From the NCBI GenBank assembly GCA_035551675.1, contig DASZMV010000067.1, positions 1 to 64,000 on the forward strand: a stretch of 64,000 bases of DNA, given 5' to 3'. Below, one piece after another: positions 8,374 through 18,405 of this stretch. The stretch's first letter is position 1, and every line of letters starts with the position of its first letter. The notes under the pieces were generated by a model. That model searched no databases. It worked only from the letters and a program-made list of their open reading frames with translations, and was not told where the DNA came from. Source of the DNA: JAFECT01 sp035551675. GTDB lineage: Bacteria > Pseudomonadota > Alphaproteobacteria > Caulobacterales > Caulobacteraceae. The position numbers and the translations under genes are program-made.

Positions 8374-9521
8374 GACGCCACCCGCTCGATCCGCACCAAG
8401 TCGTCGCGGTGGATCAGCTCGGACGGACCCTGGTATCCCAGCACGGTCTCGATCTCGGCGCTGCGGCGACCGCACAGGCGAGCCGCCTCTTCGGCGCCAT
8501 AGTTGATCAGGCCGAGGGCGAAATCGCGGCCGTCCGGATCGCGCACGGTCACGCAGTCGCCCTTGTGGAAACGGCCCTCAACGCCTGTCACGCCGGAGGG
8601 CAGCAGGCTCTTGCCACCGATGAGCGCCGCGAGCGCGCCGGCATCGACGCGCACCACGCCTTTCGATGCAAGATGGCCGGCGATCCACTGTTTGTAGGCC
8701 GTCGCCGGCGAGGTTTCCGCCGCGATCAGGGTGGCGCGCACGCCGCCTTCCACGGCGGCGATCGGATGCGGGACGGACCCGAGTGCGATGATGGTGGCGC
8801 AGCCGGCGGCGCGGGCGATTTCCGCAGCCTGCAGCTTGGTGATCATGCCGCCCGAGCCGAGCTTGGCCGTCGCATTGGGACCGGCCGCCATGGCGAAGAG
8901 TTCAGCGTCGAGCGTGCGAACCACCGGCACGTGCGTGGCGTCGGCGTGGCGGCGCGGATCCTTGTCGTAGAGGCCGTCGACGTCGGAAAGCAGCACCAGG
9001 GCGTCGGCGCGCACCATCTGGGCCGTCCGCGCGGCCAGACGATCGTTGTCGCCGTAGCGAATCTCCTCGGTGGCGACGGTGTCGTTCTCGTTGACGATCG
9101 GCAGGGCGCCGAGACGCAGCAAGGCGTCCACCGTGGCGCGCGCGTTCAGCCAGCCGCGCCGGTGTTCGGTGTCGGCGCGGGTGAACAACACCTGGGCCGC
9201 GACGATCCCGTGCGGGGCGAGCGCCTGTTGCCAGGCCTGCATCAGGGCCGCCTGGCCCACGGCGGCGGCGGCCTGCTTCTCGTCGAGCCGGCGACCGCGC
9301 TCGAGCTTGAGGCGACCGCGGCCGAGCGCCACCGCGCCGGAAGACACCAGCACCACGCGCTTACCCTCGGCGCGCAGGCGGGCGATGTCGTCGGCGATGG
9401 CGCGGGTACGGTCCGCGGCCGGTTCGGCGCCCTCGACCACGAGGGCCGAGCCGCATTTGATCACCAGGGTTTTCGCGTCGCGGATCGCCTGGGCTGCGCC
9501 GGATTTGTTCGTCTTGGGCAC
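8370..9521 (-). CDS. proB: Glutamate 5-kinase
   Basis: 383 residues with an amino-acid kinase domain (about 15-270) followed by a C-terminal PUA domain, as in most ProB proteins. It phosphorylates glutamate for proline synthesis and is normally inhibited by proline. Visible motifs are VIKCGSALV, VLVSSGAVALGR, LPIVNENDTVATEEI with GDNDRLAARTA, and TAKLGSGGMITKLQAA. In many alphaproteobacteria proB follows obgE; here it follows gltB on the same strand, only 69 nt after its stop, placing a glutamate consumer directly behind glutamate synthase. Confidence 0.96.
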   Translation of the reverse strand: MPKTNKSGAAQAIRDAKTLVIKCGSALVVEGAEPAADRTRAIADDIARLRAEGKRVVLVSSGAVALGRGRLKLERGRRLDEKQAAAAVGQAALMQAWQQALAPHGIVAAQVLFTRADTEHRRGWLNARATVDALLRLGALPIVNENDTVATEEIRYGDNDRLAARTAQMVRADALVLLSDVDGLYDKDPRRHADATHVPVVRTLDAELFAMAAGPNATAKLGSGGMITKLQAAEIARAAGCATIIALGSVPHPIAAVEGGVRATLIAAETSPATAYKQWIAGHLASKGVVRVDAGALAALIGGKSLLPSGVTGVEGRFHKGDCVTVRDPDGRDFALGLINYGAEEAARLCGRRSAEIETVLGYQGPSELIHRDDLVRIERVAS

Positions 9522-9587
9522 GGTTGCGTCGCGTCGCGGGGACGCGCCTTCAAAGTCCGGAGGGTGGAATACGACGTTTAGCGAAGC

Positions 9588-9615
9588 GGGTCAGGCGCGT
9601 TTGCGGGCCTGACCC
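9588..9615 (-). other. 9-bp perfect hairpin at the gltB 3' end
   Basis: GGGTCAGGC and GCCTGACCC enclose a 10-nt loop and overlap the last gltB codons. No U-run follows on the minus strand, so a full intrinsic terminator is unlikely. It may attenuate or process the transcript between gltB and proB. Confidence 0.35.
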
Positions 9616-12600
9616 TCGCTCGGTCGCCGCGGCGCCACTTCCACGAACCGCTCCAGCGCGGCCGCCCAATCGCTGAGCAACCCTATGGCCAGGGGCGACC
9701 GGGTCGCCGCGGCGTGGGCTTCGATCAGGCGGCGCAGGTCCATCGCGGACGCTCCGGCGACGGGCGCCAGCTCGACGGTCTCGCCGTTCAGGAGGTCCGG
9801 CAGGCTGCCGGCATCGTCGAGCACATAGGCCACGCCGCCGGTCATGCCGGCGCCGAAGTTCCAGCCCACGGGCCCCAGCACCGCGATCGACCCGCCGGTC
9901 ATGTATTCGCAGCCGTGCGCGCCGCAGCCTTCCACCACCGCGGTTGCGCCGGAATTACGCACCGCGAAGCGCTCGCCCGCCGTGCCCGCGGCATAAAGCT
10001 CGCCCGAGGTGGCGCCGTAGAGCGTCGTGTTGCCGATGATCGCCTGGCCGGGGCGCCACACGGGCGGCCGCACGATCACCGTCGCCCCTGACAGGCCCTT
10101 GCCGACATAGTCGTTGGCCTCACCCGTCAGGTCGATGCGCAAGCCCTGCACGGCGAACGCCGCCAGGCTCTGGCCCGCGGCGCCGGAAAGCTGCAGGTCG
10201 AGATGGCCCGCGCGCAGGCCGGTCATGCCCCAGGCGCGCACGATGTGCGACGACACGCGCGTGCCGATGGCGCGCATGGTGTTCGCGACCTCGTAGGTGA
10301 GTTGCATCTTCTCGCCGCGTTCCAGCAAAGGCGCGGCGTCGCTGAGGATGCGGTCGTCGAGGGAGGGCGCCACCGCATTGCGGCGCGGCTCGGCGCAGAA
10401 CATGGGTTTGCCGGAGTCCACCCGCGCCAGCAGCGGGTTGAGATCGAGGTCGTCGAGGTGGGCGCCGCCGCGGCTGACCTGGCGCAAGAGATCGGTGCGG
10501 CCCACCACCTCGTTCAGGCTGCGCGCGCCCAGCTGGGCCAGGGTCTCGCGCACTTCCTGGGCGATGAAGGTGAAGAGGTTGATCACCTTCTCCGGCGAGC
10601 CGGTGAACTTGGCGCGCAGCGTCTCGTCCTGGGTGCAGACGCCGACCGGGCAGGTATTGGAATGGCACTGGCGCACCATCAGACAGCCCATGGCGATCAG
10701 CGAAGCGGTCCCGATGCCGAACTCTTCCGCGCCCAGCATGGCGGCGATCACCACGTCGCGACCGGTGCGCATGCCGCCGTCTGCGCGCAGCCGCACCTGA
10801 TCGCGCAGGTCGTTGAGCGTCAGCACTTGGTGCGCCTCGGCAAGGCCGATCTCCCACGGACAGCCGGCGAACTTGATCGAGCTCTGTGGCGAAGCCCCCG
10901 TGCCTCCTACGTGGCCGGAGATCAGGATCAGGTCGGCCTTGGCCTTGGCCACGCCCGCGGCCACCGCGCCGATGCCCGACATGGAGACCAGCTTCACGCA
11001 GACGCGCGCGTCGGGGTTGATCTGCTTCAGATCGTAGATGAGCTGGGCCAGGTCCTCGATCGAATAGATGTCGTGGTGCGGCGGCGGCGAGATCAGCGGC
11101 ACGCCGGGCGCCGAGTGGCGCATGCGCGCGATGAACTCGGTGACCTTGAAGCCCGGCAGCTGGCCGCCCTCGCCGGGCTTGGCGCCCTGCGCGACCTTGA
11201 TCTCGATCTCGCGGCACTGGTTGAGGTATTCGGCGGTGACGCCGAAACGACCGGACGCGATCTGCTTTACCGCCGAGTTCGGATTGTCGCCGTTGGGACG
11301 GGCCCGGTAACGCTCGGGATCCTCACCGCCCTCGCCCGACACCGAGCGCGCGCCGATGCGGTTCATGGCGATGTTCAGCGTCTCGTGCGCCTCGGGCGAC
11401 AGCGCGCCCAGCGACATGCCGGGGGTCACGAACCGCTTGCGGATCTCGTTGACCGTCTCGACCTCGTCCAGCGGCACGGCCGCGGGCGCTTCGCTCCAAC
11501 CGAGCAGGTCGCGCGGCGCAGAGGGCGCCTGGGCGTGCATCAACTCGGAATAGGCCTTGAAACGGCGATAGTCGCCGCGCGTGGTCGCGTCCTGCAGCAG
11601 GTGGATCGCCTTCGACTCGAAGGCGTGGCGTTCGCCCTCGGCGCGCGCCTTGTAGAAACCGCCCACCGGCAGATGCACCCGGCCCGGACGCCAAGCCTTG
11701 CGGTGCAGTTCGACGGTCTTGGCCTCGATGCCCGCAAGCCCGATGCCGGAGATGCGCGACGGCAAACCGGGAAAGAATTCCGCCACCAGGGCGCGCGACA
11801 GGCCGACGGCCTCGAACTCGTAGCCGCCGCGGTAGGAGGAGATGACCGCGATCCCCTTCTTGGCGAGAATCTTCATCAGGCCCGCCTCGATCGCGGCCTT
11901 ATAGTTCAGGCACGCATCGCGCAGGGTCAGGCCCGGATAGATGCCGCGCTCCAGCCGGTCGAGGAACACCTCCTGCGCCAGATAGGCGTTGACCGCCGTG
12001 GCGCCCACGCCCACCAGAACCGCATAGCCGTGCGCGTCGAGGCACTCGCCGGACCGCACGATCAGGGAGACGAAGCTGCGCAGGCCTTCGTCGACCAGGC
12101 GCGCATGCACGCCGCCGGCCGCGAGGATCATCGGCAGGGCGACGCGGTCGGCGCCGGCGGCCTCGTCGCTAATCACGATCTGGCCCGCGCCTGCACGCAC
12201 CGCCGCCACCGCCTCGTCGCGCACGCGATCGAGCGCCGCGCGCAGCGCCTCGCCCGCGCGCGCATGTTCCGGCGGCGCCTCGAAGGTGCAGTCGATCACC
12301 GCGACCTGGTCCTCGCCGAAGTGCGCCAGCATGCGTTCGTACATGCCGGTGGTGATCACCGGGCTTTCCAGCACGAAGACGTCGGTCTGGGTCTCTTCCT
12401 CCACCAGGATGTTGCCGAGGTTCTTGAATCGCGTCTTCAAGCTCATCACCCCGGCCTCGCGCAGCGGATCGATGGGCGGATTGGTGACCTGGCTGAAGTT
12501 CTGCCGGAAGAAGTGCGACAGCGGGCGGTACTCGTCCGACAGCACCGCGAGCGGCGTGTCGTCGCCCATGGAGCCGATGGCCTCCTTGCCGTCGAGCACC

Positions 12601-14084
12601 ATGGCGTCGAGGATGGTCTCGACCTCTTCGTGACTGAGCCCGGCGGCGAACTGGCGGCGCAGCAGCGCATCGCCGAACAGGCGGCGCGGTTCCTCGCCCG
12701 GCCCGACCAGCGGCTCGAGCTCGACCATGTTCTCGAGCCAGTCGGTATAGGGGTGCTTGTCCGCCAGCTCGTCGATCAGGGCCTCGTCGTCGAAACGGCG
12801 ACCGGTGGGCAGGTGCACGCCAATCATGCGCCCGGGCGGAATGTGCGCGCGACGCACGATGCGCGCGGCGTCGACGCCGGTCATGCCCGCTTCCGAGCCC
12901 ACGATCAGCAAGCCGTCGGACGTTTCGGCGACGCGCAAGGGGCGCAGGCCGTTGCGGTCCTTGCCCGCAATCACCCAGGCGCCGTCGGTGGCGCAGAGGC
13001 CCGCGGGTCCGTCCCAGGGCTCCATCACCGCGTTGCAGTAGGCGTAGAGCGCGCGGTGCGTGGGCTTCATCAGGTGCGCGTGCTTGGACCAGGCTTCGGG
13101 AACCAGCAGCGCCTTGGCCATGGGCGCCGACCGCCCCGCGCGCACCAGCACCTCGAAAGTATTGTCCAGCGCGGCAGAGTCGGAGCCGCCGGGTTGGATG
13201 ACCGGCTTTACGTCCTCGCGCCGGTCGCCGAAGGCCTTGGCCGCCATGCGGATCTCATGGCTGCGCATCCAGTTGACGTTGCCCTTCAGCGTGTTGATCT
13301 CGCCGTTGTGGGCGAGCATGCGGAAGGGCTGGGCGAGGCGCCACTCGGGGAAGGTGTTGGTGGAGTAGCGCTGGTGGAACAGCGCGAAGGCCGACTCGAA
13401 GCCGGCGTCGCGCAGGTCCGGATAGAAGACGTCGATGTCCTCGGCGCGGAACATGCCCTTGTAGACGATCGAGCGCGCCGACAGCGAACAGACGTAAAAG
13501 CCCTGCAGGTTCGCCCGCGCCGCGGCCTTTTCGATGCGACGACGGCACAGGAACAGCGCCCGTTCGAGCGCCTCGTCTTCGACGCCGTCCGGCGCGGCCA
13601 GCATGATCTGCTCGATCTCGGGCCGGGTGGCGGCGGCGCGTTCACCCACCGCGCCCACCACCGCGGGAACCTGGCGCCAGCCGTAGATGTAGAAGCCTTC
13701 GCGCAGGCATTCGCTCTCCACGATGGTGCGCGCGCGTTCCTGGGCGGCGAGGTCGGTGCGCGGCAGGAACACCATGCCCACCGCCATGGCGCCGTCGCGC
13801 GGCGTGTGGCCGATCGCGCGCACCTGCTGACGGAAGAAGCCCTGCGGCAGGCCCACCAGCACGCCGGCGCCGTCGCCGGTCTTGCCGTCCGACGCCACCG
13901 CGCCGCGATGCCAGACCGCCTTCAAGGCGCGGATGGCCAGTTCGACCACTTCGCGACGGGCGCCGCCGTCGATGGCGCAGACGAGGCCGACGCCGCAGGC
14001 GTCGTGCTCCGACGCCGGGTCGTAGGCGTGGGCGGCGATCAAACGCTCGCGATTGTCGAGATATCGGCGGATATCCTCGCTCAT
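9591..14084 (-). CDS. gltB: Glutamate synthase (NADPH), large subunit
   Basis: 1497 residues, full length for GltB. It takes the amide of glutamine and 2-oxoglutarate to two glutamates. The class II glutaminase nucleophile is Cys30 in HDACGVGLV, after a 29-residue propeptide. Next come the central domain, the FMN-binding synthase domain (GEGGEDPERY, GQLPGFKV, ISPPPHHDIYSIEDL, KLVSMSGIG) and the 3Fe-4S cluster C-x5-C-x4-C at Cys1134, 1140 and 1145. The C-terminal beta-helix contains GANDYVGKGLSG-like repeats. Start overlaps the gltD stop by ATGA. It sits at the end of an ilvE-leuCDB-alaC-gltD run, an unusual place for GOGAT. Confidence 0.97.
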   Translation of the reverse strand: MSEDIRRYLDNRERLIAAHAYDPASEHDACGVGLVCAIDGGARREVVELAIRALKAVWHRGAVASDGKTGDGAGVLVGLPQGFFRQQVRAIGHTPRDGAMAVGMVFLPRTDLAAQERARTIVESECLREGFYIYGWRQVPAVVGAVGERAAATRPEIEQIMLAAPDGVEDEALERALFLCRRRIEKAAARANLQGFYVCSLSARSIVYKGMFRAEDIDVFYPDLRDAGFESAFALFHQRYSTNTFPEWRLAQPFRMLAHNGEINTLKGNVNWMRSHEIRMAAKAFGDRREDVKPVIQPGGSDSAALDNTFEVLVRAGRSAPMAKALLVPEAWSKHAHLMKPTHRALYAYCNAVMEPWDGPAGLCATDGAWVIAGKDRNGLRPLRVAETSDGLLIVGSEAGMTGVDAARIVRRAHIPPGRMIGVHLPTGRRFDDEALIDELADKHPYTDWLENMVELEPLVGPGEEPRRLFGDALLRRQFAAGLSHEEVETILDAMVLDGKEAIGSMGDDTPLAVLSDEYRPLSHFFRQNFSQVTNPPIDPLREAGVMSLKTRFKNLGNILVEEETQTDVFVLESPVITTGMYERMLAHFGEDQVAVIDCTFEAPPEHARAGEALRAALDRVRDEAVAAVRAGAGQIVISDEAAGADRVALPMILAAGGVHARLVDEGLRSFVSLIVRSGECLDAHGYAVLVGVGATAVNAYLAQEVFLDRLERGIYPGLTLRDACLNYKAAIEAGLMKILAKKGIAVISSYRGGYEFEAVGLSRALVAEFFPGLPSRISGIGLAGIEAKTVELHRKAWRPGRVHLPVGGFYKARAEGERHAFESKAIHLLQDATTRGDYRRFKAYSELMHAQAPSAPRDLLGWSEAPAAVPLDEVETVNEIRKRFVTPGMSLGALSPEAHETLNIAMNRIGARSVSGEGGEDPERYRARPNGDNPNSAVKQIASGRFGVTAEYLNQCREIEIKVAQGAKPGEGGQLPGFKVTEFIARMRHSAPGVPLISPPPHHDIYSIEDLAQLIYDLKQINPDARVCVKLVSMSGIGAVAAGVAKAKADLILISGHVGGTGASPQSSIKFAGCPWEIGLAEAHQVLTLNDLRDQVRLRADGGMRTGRDVVIAAMLGAEEFGIGTASLIAMGCLMVRQCHSNTCPVGVCTQDETLRAKFTGSPEKVINLFTFIAQEVRETLAQLGARSLNEVVGRTDLLRQVSRGGAHLDDLDLNPLLARVDSGKPMFCAEPRRNAVAPSLDDRILSDAAPLLERGEKMQLTYEVANTMRAIGTRVSSHIVRAWGMTGLRAGHLDLQLSGAAGQSLAAFAVQGLRIDLTGEANDYVGKGLSGATVIVRPPVWRPGQAIIGNTTLYGATSGELYAAGTAGERFAVRNSGATAVVEGCGAHGCEYMTGGSIAVLGPVGWNFGAGMTGGVAYVLDDAGSLPDLLNGETVELAPVAGASAMDLRRLIEAHAAATRSPLAIGLLSDWAAALERFVEVAPRRPSEGQARKRA

Positions 14085-15517
14085 GCCGCGGCCTCGCTCG
14101 CTTGAGCGCTGATCCAGCGGTCGATATCGACGGCCGCGCGCTGGCCGTCACGCACCGCCCAGACCACCAGCGACGCGCCGCGCGCCGCGTCCCCCGCGGC
14201 AAACACGCCCGGCAGGCTGGTCATGCTCGAGGGCGAGCGAAGTCGCACCGCGCCGTGGTCGGTGAGCGCGAGATCCGGCGCGCCGTAGAGCGTGGGATAA
14301 TCTTCCGGGTCGAAGCCCAGGGCCTCGACCACCATTTGGGCGGGCAGGTCGAATTCGGCGCCCGGCGTCTCGTCGACCGAGCGGCGGCCGTGCGCGTCGC
14401 GCGCGCCGAGCTGCATGCGGGCGAAGCGAACGCCGTCCACCGTGCGCGCGTCGGCGAGCAATGCCTTGGGCGCGGCGAGCCATTCGAACCGCACGCCCTC
14501 CTCCTCCGCCATGGTCACTTCGCGCGCCGACCCGGGCATGTTCTCGCGGTCACGGCGGTAGGCGCAGACCACCGAGCGGGCGCCCTGGCGCACGGCGGTG
14601 CGCACGCAATCCATGGCGGTGTCGCCTCCGCCCAGCACCACCACGTCGCGGCCCTGAGCATTCAGCCGCCCGGACTCGAAGTCCGGCACGGCGTCGCCGA
14701 AGCCCTTGCGGTTGGAGGCGATCAGATAGTCGAGCGCGGGCGAGAGACCGTGCGAGCCGCAGCCGGGCGCGCTGAGCCGGCGCGCCTTATAGACGCCGCT
14801 GGCGATCAGCACCGCGTCGTGGGTCGTGCGCAACTCTTCCAGCGACGCGTCGCGGCCGACTTCGAAATCCATCGCGAACGTGACGCCCCCGTCGGCGAGG
14901 CGGCGCGTGCGCCGCTCCACCACCGACTTTTCCAGCTTGAAACCGGGAATGCCGTAGACGAGCAGGCCGCCCGGCCGATCATGCCGGTCGTAGATCGTTA
15001 CCGCATAGCCGCGCTCACGCAGGCGGTCCGCCGCCGCGAGACCCGCGGGCCCGGCGCCGATGACGCCGACGGAGCGGTCGAGTTCGCGATGCGGCCGGAT
15101 CGCGTCGACCCAGCCGTTCTCGAACGCCATGTCGCCGAGCTGCTTTTCCACCGAGCCGATGGTCACGCCCTCCCAGCCGGATTGCTCCAGCACGCAGGCG
15201 CCCTCGCACAGCCGGTCCTGCGGACAGATGCGGCCGCAGATTTCGGGCATGGTGCTGGTCGCTGCCGCCATCCGCCACGCCTCCTCGTGACGGCCTTGCG
15301 AGGCGAGGTTCAGCCAGTCGGGGATGTTGTTGTGCAGCGGACAGGCCGACTGACAGAAGGGCACGCCGCACTGGGCGCAGCGCGAGGACTGGCCCGCGGA
15401 CTGGCCGGGCGTAAACGGCTGGTAGACCTCGCCGAACGCGCGCGAGCGCGCTTCGCCCGTCGCCTTGGCGGGCGCGGTGCGGCCGAGATGCACAAAGCGG
15501 TTGAGATCGCGCGCCAT
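14081..15517 (-). CDS. gltD: Glutamate synthase, small subunit
   Basis: 478 residues. The N-terminus has cysteine clusters for two 4Fe-4S centres (RCAQCGVPFCQSACPLHNNIP and CGRICPQDRLCEGACV), followed by FAD- and NADPH-binding Rossmann motifs (GVIGAGPAGLAAA and VVLGGGDTAMDC). It delivers electrons from NADPH to GltB. The gene order gltD-gltB is reversed relative to many bacteria. The start codon shares one base with the alaC stop (TAATG), and the stop overlaps gltB by ATGA, so the genes are translationally coupled on both sides. Confidence 0.96.
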   Translation of the reverse strand: MARDLNRFVHLGRTAPAKATGEARSRAFGEVYQPFTPGQSAGQSSRCAQCGVPFCQSACPLHNNIPDWLNLASQGRHEEAWRMAAATSTMPEICGRICPQDRLCEGACVLEQSGWEGVTIGSVEKQLGDMAFENGWVDAIRPHRELDRSVGVIGAGPAGLAAADRLRERGYAVTIYDRHDRPGGLLVYGIPGFKLEKSVVERRTRRLADGGVTFAMDFEVGRDASLEELRTTHDAVLIASGVYKARRLSAPGCGSHGLSPALDYLIASNRKGFGDAVPDFESGRLNAQGRDVVVLGGGDTAMDCVRTAVRQGARSVVCAYRRDRENMPGSAREVTMAEEEGVRFEWLAAPKALLADARTVDGVRFARMQLGARDAHGRRSVDETPGAEFDLPAQMVVEALGFDPEDYPTLYGAPDLALTDHGAVRLRSPSSMTSLPGVFAAGDAARGASLVVWAVRDGQRAAVDIDRWISAQASEAAA

Positions 15518-16746
15518 TACGCCGCCGCGCGCGCGATCAGCGCCTTGACGTTGCGCGCCGCTTGGCGGATGCGGTGCTCGTTCTCGACCAGGCCGATGCG
15601 GACAAAGCCTTCACCGCCCTCGCCGAAGGCCGCGCCGGGCGCCACGGCCACGTGCGCCTCTTCCATTAGCATTTTCGCGAACTCGACCGAGCCCATGTTG
15701 TTGAAGCGCTCGGGTAGCGGCGCCCAGGCGAACATGGAGGCCGGCGGCGAGGGTATGGCCCAGCCCGCGCGGCCCATGGCCTCGACCAGCACGTCTCTGC
15801 GGCTGCGATAGGTGGCGCGGATTTCGTCCACGCAATCCTGCGGTCCGTTCAGCGCCGCGGTCGCGGCCACCTGGATCGGCGTGAAGGCGCCGTAGTCGAG
15901 GTAGGACTTCACCCGCATCAGCGCCGCGCAGAGCCGCGCATTGCCCACCACCATGCCGATGCGCCAGCCGGCCATGGCGTAGGTTTTCGACAGGCTGTTG
16001 ATCTCCACCGCCCGCTCGCGCGCGCCTTCGACCTGGAGGATCGACGGCGGCGGATTGTTGTCGAAGTAGATCTCGGAATAGGCGACGTCGGAGAGCACCA
16101 GCAGGTCGTGCGCCTGGGCGATGCGGATAATCTCGCGATAGAAGTCGAGGCCGACCCATTGCGCCGTCGGGTTCGACGGATAGCTGACCACCACCGCCCG
16201 CGCCGGCGGCGAGGAGTTGCGCGCGGCCTCGTCGAGGCCGGCGAGATACTGTTCGGGCGTGAGCGCGGGCACGTGGCGCACCACGCCGCCCGCGATCAGA
16301 AAGCCGAAGGCATGGATCGGGTAGGCCGGGTTCGGACACAGCACCACGTCGCCAGGCGCGGTGATCGCCTGGGCGAGGTTGGCGAAGCCCTCCTTTGACC
16401 CGAGCGTCACCACGACTTCGCGATCGGGATCGAGCTTCACCCCGAAGCGCCGGGCATAATAGCCGGCCATGGCGCGCCGCAGGCCCACGATGCCGCGCGA
16501 GACCGAATAGCCGTGGGCGTCGGGATTGCGCGCGCTCTCCACCAGCTTGTCGACGATGTGCTCGGGCGTGGGCATGTCCGGATTGCCCATGCCGAAGTCG
16601 ATCACGTCGGCGCCCTCGGCGCGCAGGCGGGCCTTCAGGCGGTTCACCTCCTCGAAGACGTAGGGCGGCAGGCGGTTGACCCGATAGAAATCGGGATCGG
16701 ACGAGGGCTCGGGAACGGGGGGCTGCGACGGTACGATACGGATCAT
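15517..16746 (-). CDS. alaC: Class I aminotransferase, AlaC-like (glutamate-pyruvate)
   Basis: 409 residues of the fold-type I PLP aminotransferases, closest in pattern to AlaC and to proteins often labelled LL-diaminopimelate aminotransferase. Visible motifs: DFGMGNPDMPTP, the NPAYPIH segment, YPSNPTAQ, VAYSEIYFD, the PLP lysine in NSLSKTYAMAGWRIG, and the C-terminal arginine in GFVRIGLVENEHRIRQA. The likely reaction is glutamate plus pyruvate to alanine; an alternative amino acceptor cannot be excluded. It begins one nucleotide after the leuB stop and ends inside the gltD start, so it is embedded in the operon. Pyruvate and glutamate are both metabolites of its neighbours. Confidence 0.85.
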   Translation of the reverse strand: MIRIVPSQPPVPEPSSDPDFYRVNRLPPYVFEEVNRLKARLRAEGADVIDFGMGNPDMPTPEHIVDKLVESARNPDAHGYSVSRGIVGLRRAMAGYYARRFGVKLDPDREVVVTLGSKEGFANLAQAITAPGDVVLCPNPAYPIHAFGFLIAGGVVRHVPALTPEQYLAGLDEAARNSSPPARAVVVSYPSNPTAQWVGLDFYREIIRIAQAHDLLVLSDVAYSEIYFDNNPPPSILQVEGARERAVEINSLSKTYAMAGWRIGMVVGNARLCAALMRVKSYLDYGAFTPIQVAATAALNGPQDCVDEIRATYRSRRDVLVEAMGRAGWAIPSPPASMFAWAPLPERFNNMGSVEFAKMLMEEAHVAVAPGAAFGEGGEGFVRIGLVENEHRIRQAARNVKALIARAAA

Positions 16747-16747
16747 C

Positions 16748-17839
16748 TCAACCCCAGTGCATAAGTCGGCCGTGCAAGGCGGCGGTGCGGGTATTCCGCA
16801 GCGCCTGCGCCACGGCCCAGGCGAACGCCGAGCAGCTTTCCCAGCCGCCGAGATCGGCGGTGGAACGACCGGACGCCAACACCGCGGTCACCGCGGAGCG
16901 AACCGCCTCGGCTTCGTCGATGAGACCCAAGCCATAGTGCAACAACATGGAGACCGACAAGATTGCGCCGATGGGATTGGCGATATCCCGGCCGGCGATA
17001 TCCGGCGCCGAGCCGTGGATCGGCTCGAAAAGGCCCGGACCGCCGTCGCCCAGGGAGGCGGAGCCCAGCATGCCGATGGAGCCCGAGAGGATCGACGCCT
17101 CGTCGCTGAGGATATCGCCGAACATGTTTTCGGTGAGCACCACGTCGAAGGCGCGCGGCTTCTGGATCAACCGCATGGCCGCGGCGTCCACCAGCACGTG
17201 CTCCAGTTCCACGTCCGGGAAGTCGGTGTGGGCGAGGCGGGTCACCGTCTCGCGCCAAAGCCGGCTGGTCTCCAGCACATTGGCCTTGTCGATGGAGGTG
17301 ACGTGACCGCGCCGTTCGCGCGCCGCGCGGAAGGCCACGCGCGCCACCCGCTCGATCTCGTGGGTCGAATAGGCGCAGAGGTCGGTGGCGCGATCCGCCT
17401 CGCGGGTCTTCTCGCCGAAATAGGCGCCGCCGGTGAGCTCGCGCACGATCAGGAGATCGACGCCCTTGACCACGTCGGCCTTCAGCGGCGAGCGGACGGC
17501 GCCTTGAGGGGTCACCTCCACCGGGCGCAGGTTGGCGTAGAGGCCCATGGCTTGGCGCAGGCCGAGCAATCCTTCCTCGGGCCGCCGTTCATGGCCGTCC
17601 CACTTGGGACCGCCGACCGCGCCGAGGAACACCGCGTCGGCCTTGAGGCACGCGTCGAGCGTGGCTTGGGGCAACGGTTCGCCGGTCTCGTCGAGCGCGA
17701 CGCCGCCGATCAGTTTCACGCTGGTGCGCAGGTCGTGACCCCAGAGGTCGGAGACCGCGGCCAGGATCAGCCGGGCGGCGTCGGTGACTTCGGGCCCGAC
17801 TCCGTCGCCGGGCAGCAGGACGATGTTGTGGGTTTTCAT
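16748..17839 (-). CDS. leuB: 3-isopropylmalate dehydrogenase
   Basis: 363 residues. It oxidises and decarboxylates 3-isopropylmalate to 2-oxoisocaproate with NAD. Family features: LLPGDGVGPEV, GAVGGPKWD, the RELTGGAYFGEKTR loop, IDKANVLETSRLWR, and the magnesium-binding LTENMFGDILSDEAS. The start at 17839 overlaps the leuD stop by ATGA; a longer upstream in-frame start would lie inside leuD and is rejected. Confidence 0.96.
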   Translation of the reverse strand: MKTHNIVLLPGDGVGPEVTDAARLILAAVSDLWGHDLRTSVKLIGGVALDETGEPLPQATLDACLKADAVFLGAVGGPKWDGHERRPEEGLLGLRQAMGLYANLRPVEVTPQGAVRSPLKADVVKGVDLLIVRELTGGAYFGEKTREADRATDLCAYSTHEIERVARVAFRAARERRGHVTSIDKANVLETSRLWRETVTRLAHTDFPDVELEHVLVDAAAMRLIQKPRAFDVVLTENMFGDILSDEASILSGSIGMLGSASLGDGGPGLFEPIHGSAPDIAGRDIANPIGAILSVSMLLHYGLGLIDEAEAVRSAVTAVLASGRSTADLGGWESCSAFAWAVAQALRNTRTAALHGRLMHWG

Positions 17840-18405
17840 GACGCGCGCCTTTGTTCGTAAGCCTGGATCTGGGGAAGACGTTCGAGCAGCCAGCCCAGCG
17901 GATCGACACCGCCGAGCAGACATTCGCGAGCGAAGGGCTCGACCTCGAATGCGGTGACGTGATTGCCCGAGCACAGGGTCTGCGCCTCGAGGTCGATGGA
18001 GACCTCCTCGCCGGGCCGTTCGAGCAGCCGCGCGTGCGTGGCGTCGTCGACGACCACCGGCAGCAGGCCGTTCTTCAGCGCGTTGGAGGTGAAAATGTCC
18101 GCGATCTCGGTCGACACTACCGCGCGGAAGCCGAAATCGTGGAGCGCCCAGGGCGCGTGCTCGCGCGACGAGCCGCAGCCGAAGTTGCGCCCGGCCACCA
18201 GCACGCGGGTGTCGCGCGGATCGACCCGGTTCAACACGAAGTCCGGATCGGCGCGCCAGTCGTTGAACAGCGCCTTGCCGAGGCCCGCGCGGCTGGTGGT
18301 GGTGAGAAACCGCGCCGGGATGATCTGGTCGGTGTCGATATTGTCGCGCGCCAACACCACGGTGTTCGAGGTCAGGACGCGGAACGGTTCACGTCGCTCA
18401 GCCAT
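17836..18405 (-). CDS. leuD: 3-isopropylmalate dehydratase, small subunit
   Basis: 189 residues, the standard LeuD length. It is the swivelling domain that completes the isopropylmalate isomerase active site with LeuC. Motifs include DNIDTDQIIPARFL, GRNFGCGSSREHAPWAL and SNALKNGLLPV. The ATG at 18405 gives the canonical N-terminus and an 8-nt overlap with leuC; an earlier in-frame ATG would extend further into leuC. Confidence 0.95.
   Translation of the reverse strand: MAERREPFRVLTSNTVVLARDNIDTDQIIPARFLTTTSRAGLGKALFNDWRADPDFVLNRVDPRDTRVLVAGRNFGCGSSREHAPWALHDFGFRAVVSTEIADIFTSNALKNGLLPVVVDDATHARLLERPGEEVSIDLEAQTLCSGNHVTAFEVEPFARECLLGGVDPLGWLLERLPQIQAYEQRRAS

Noticed and set aside
10203..14105. 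A 1300-codon open frame antisense to gltB
   Set aside because: gltB is unmistakable on the other strand. High GC at third positions removes stops from the antisense frame, and the translation shows no domain.
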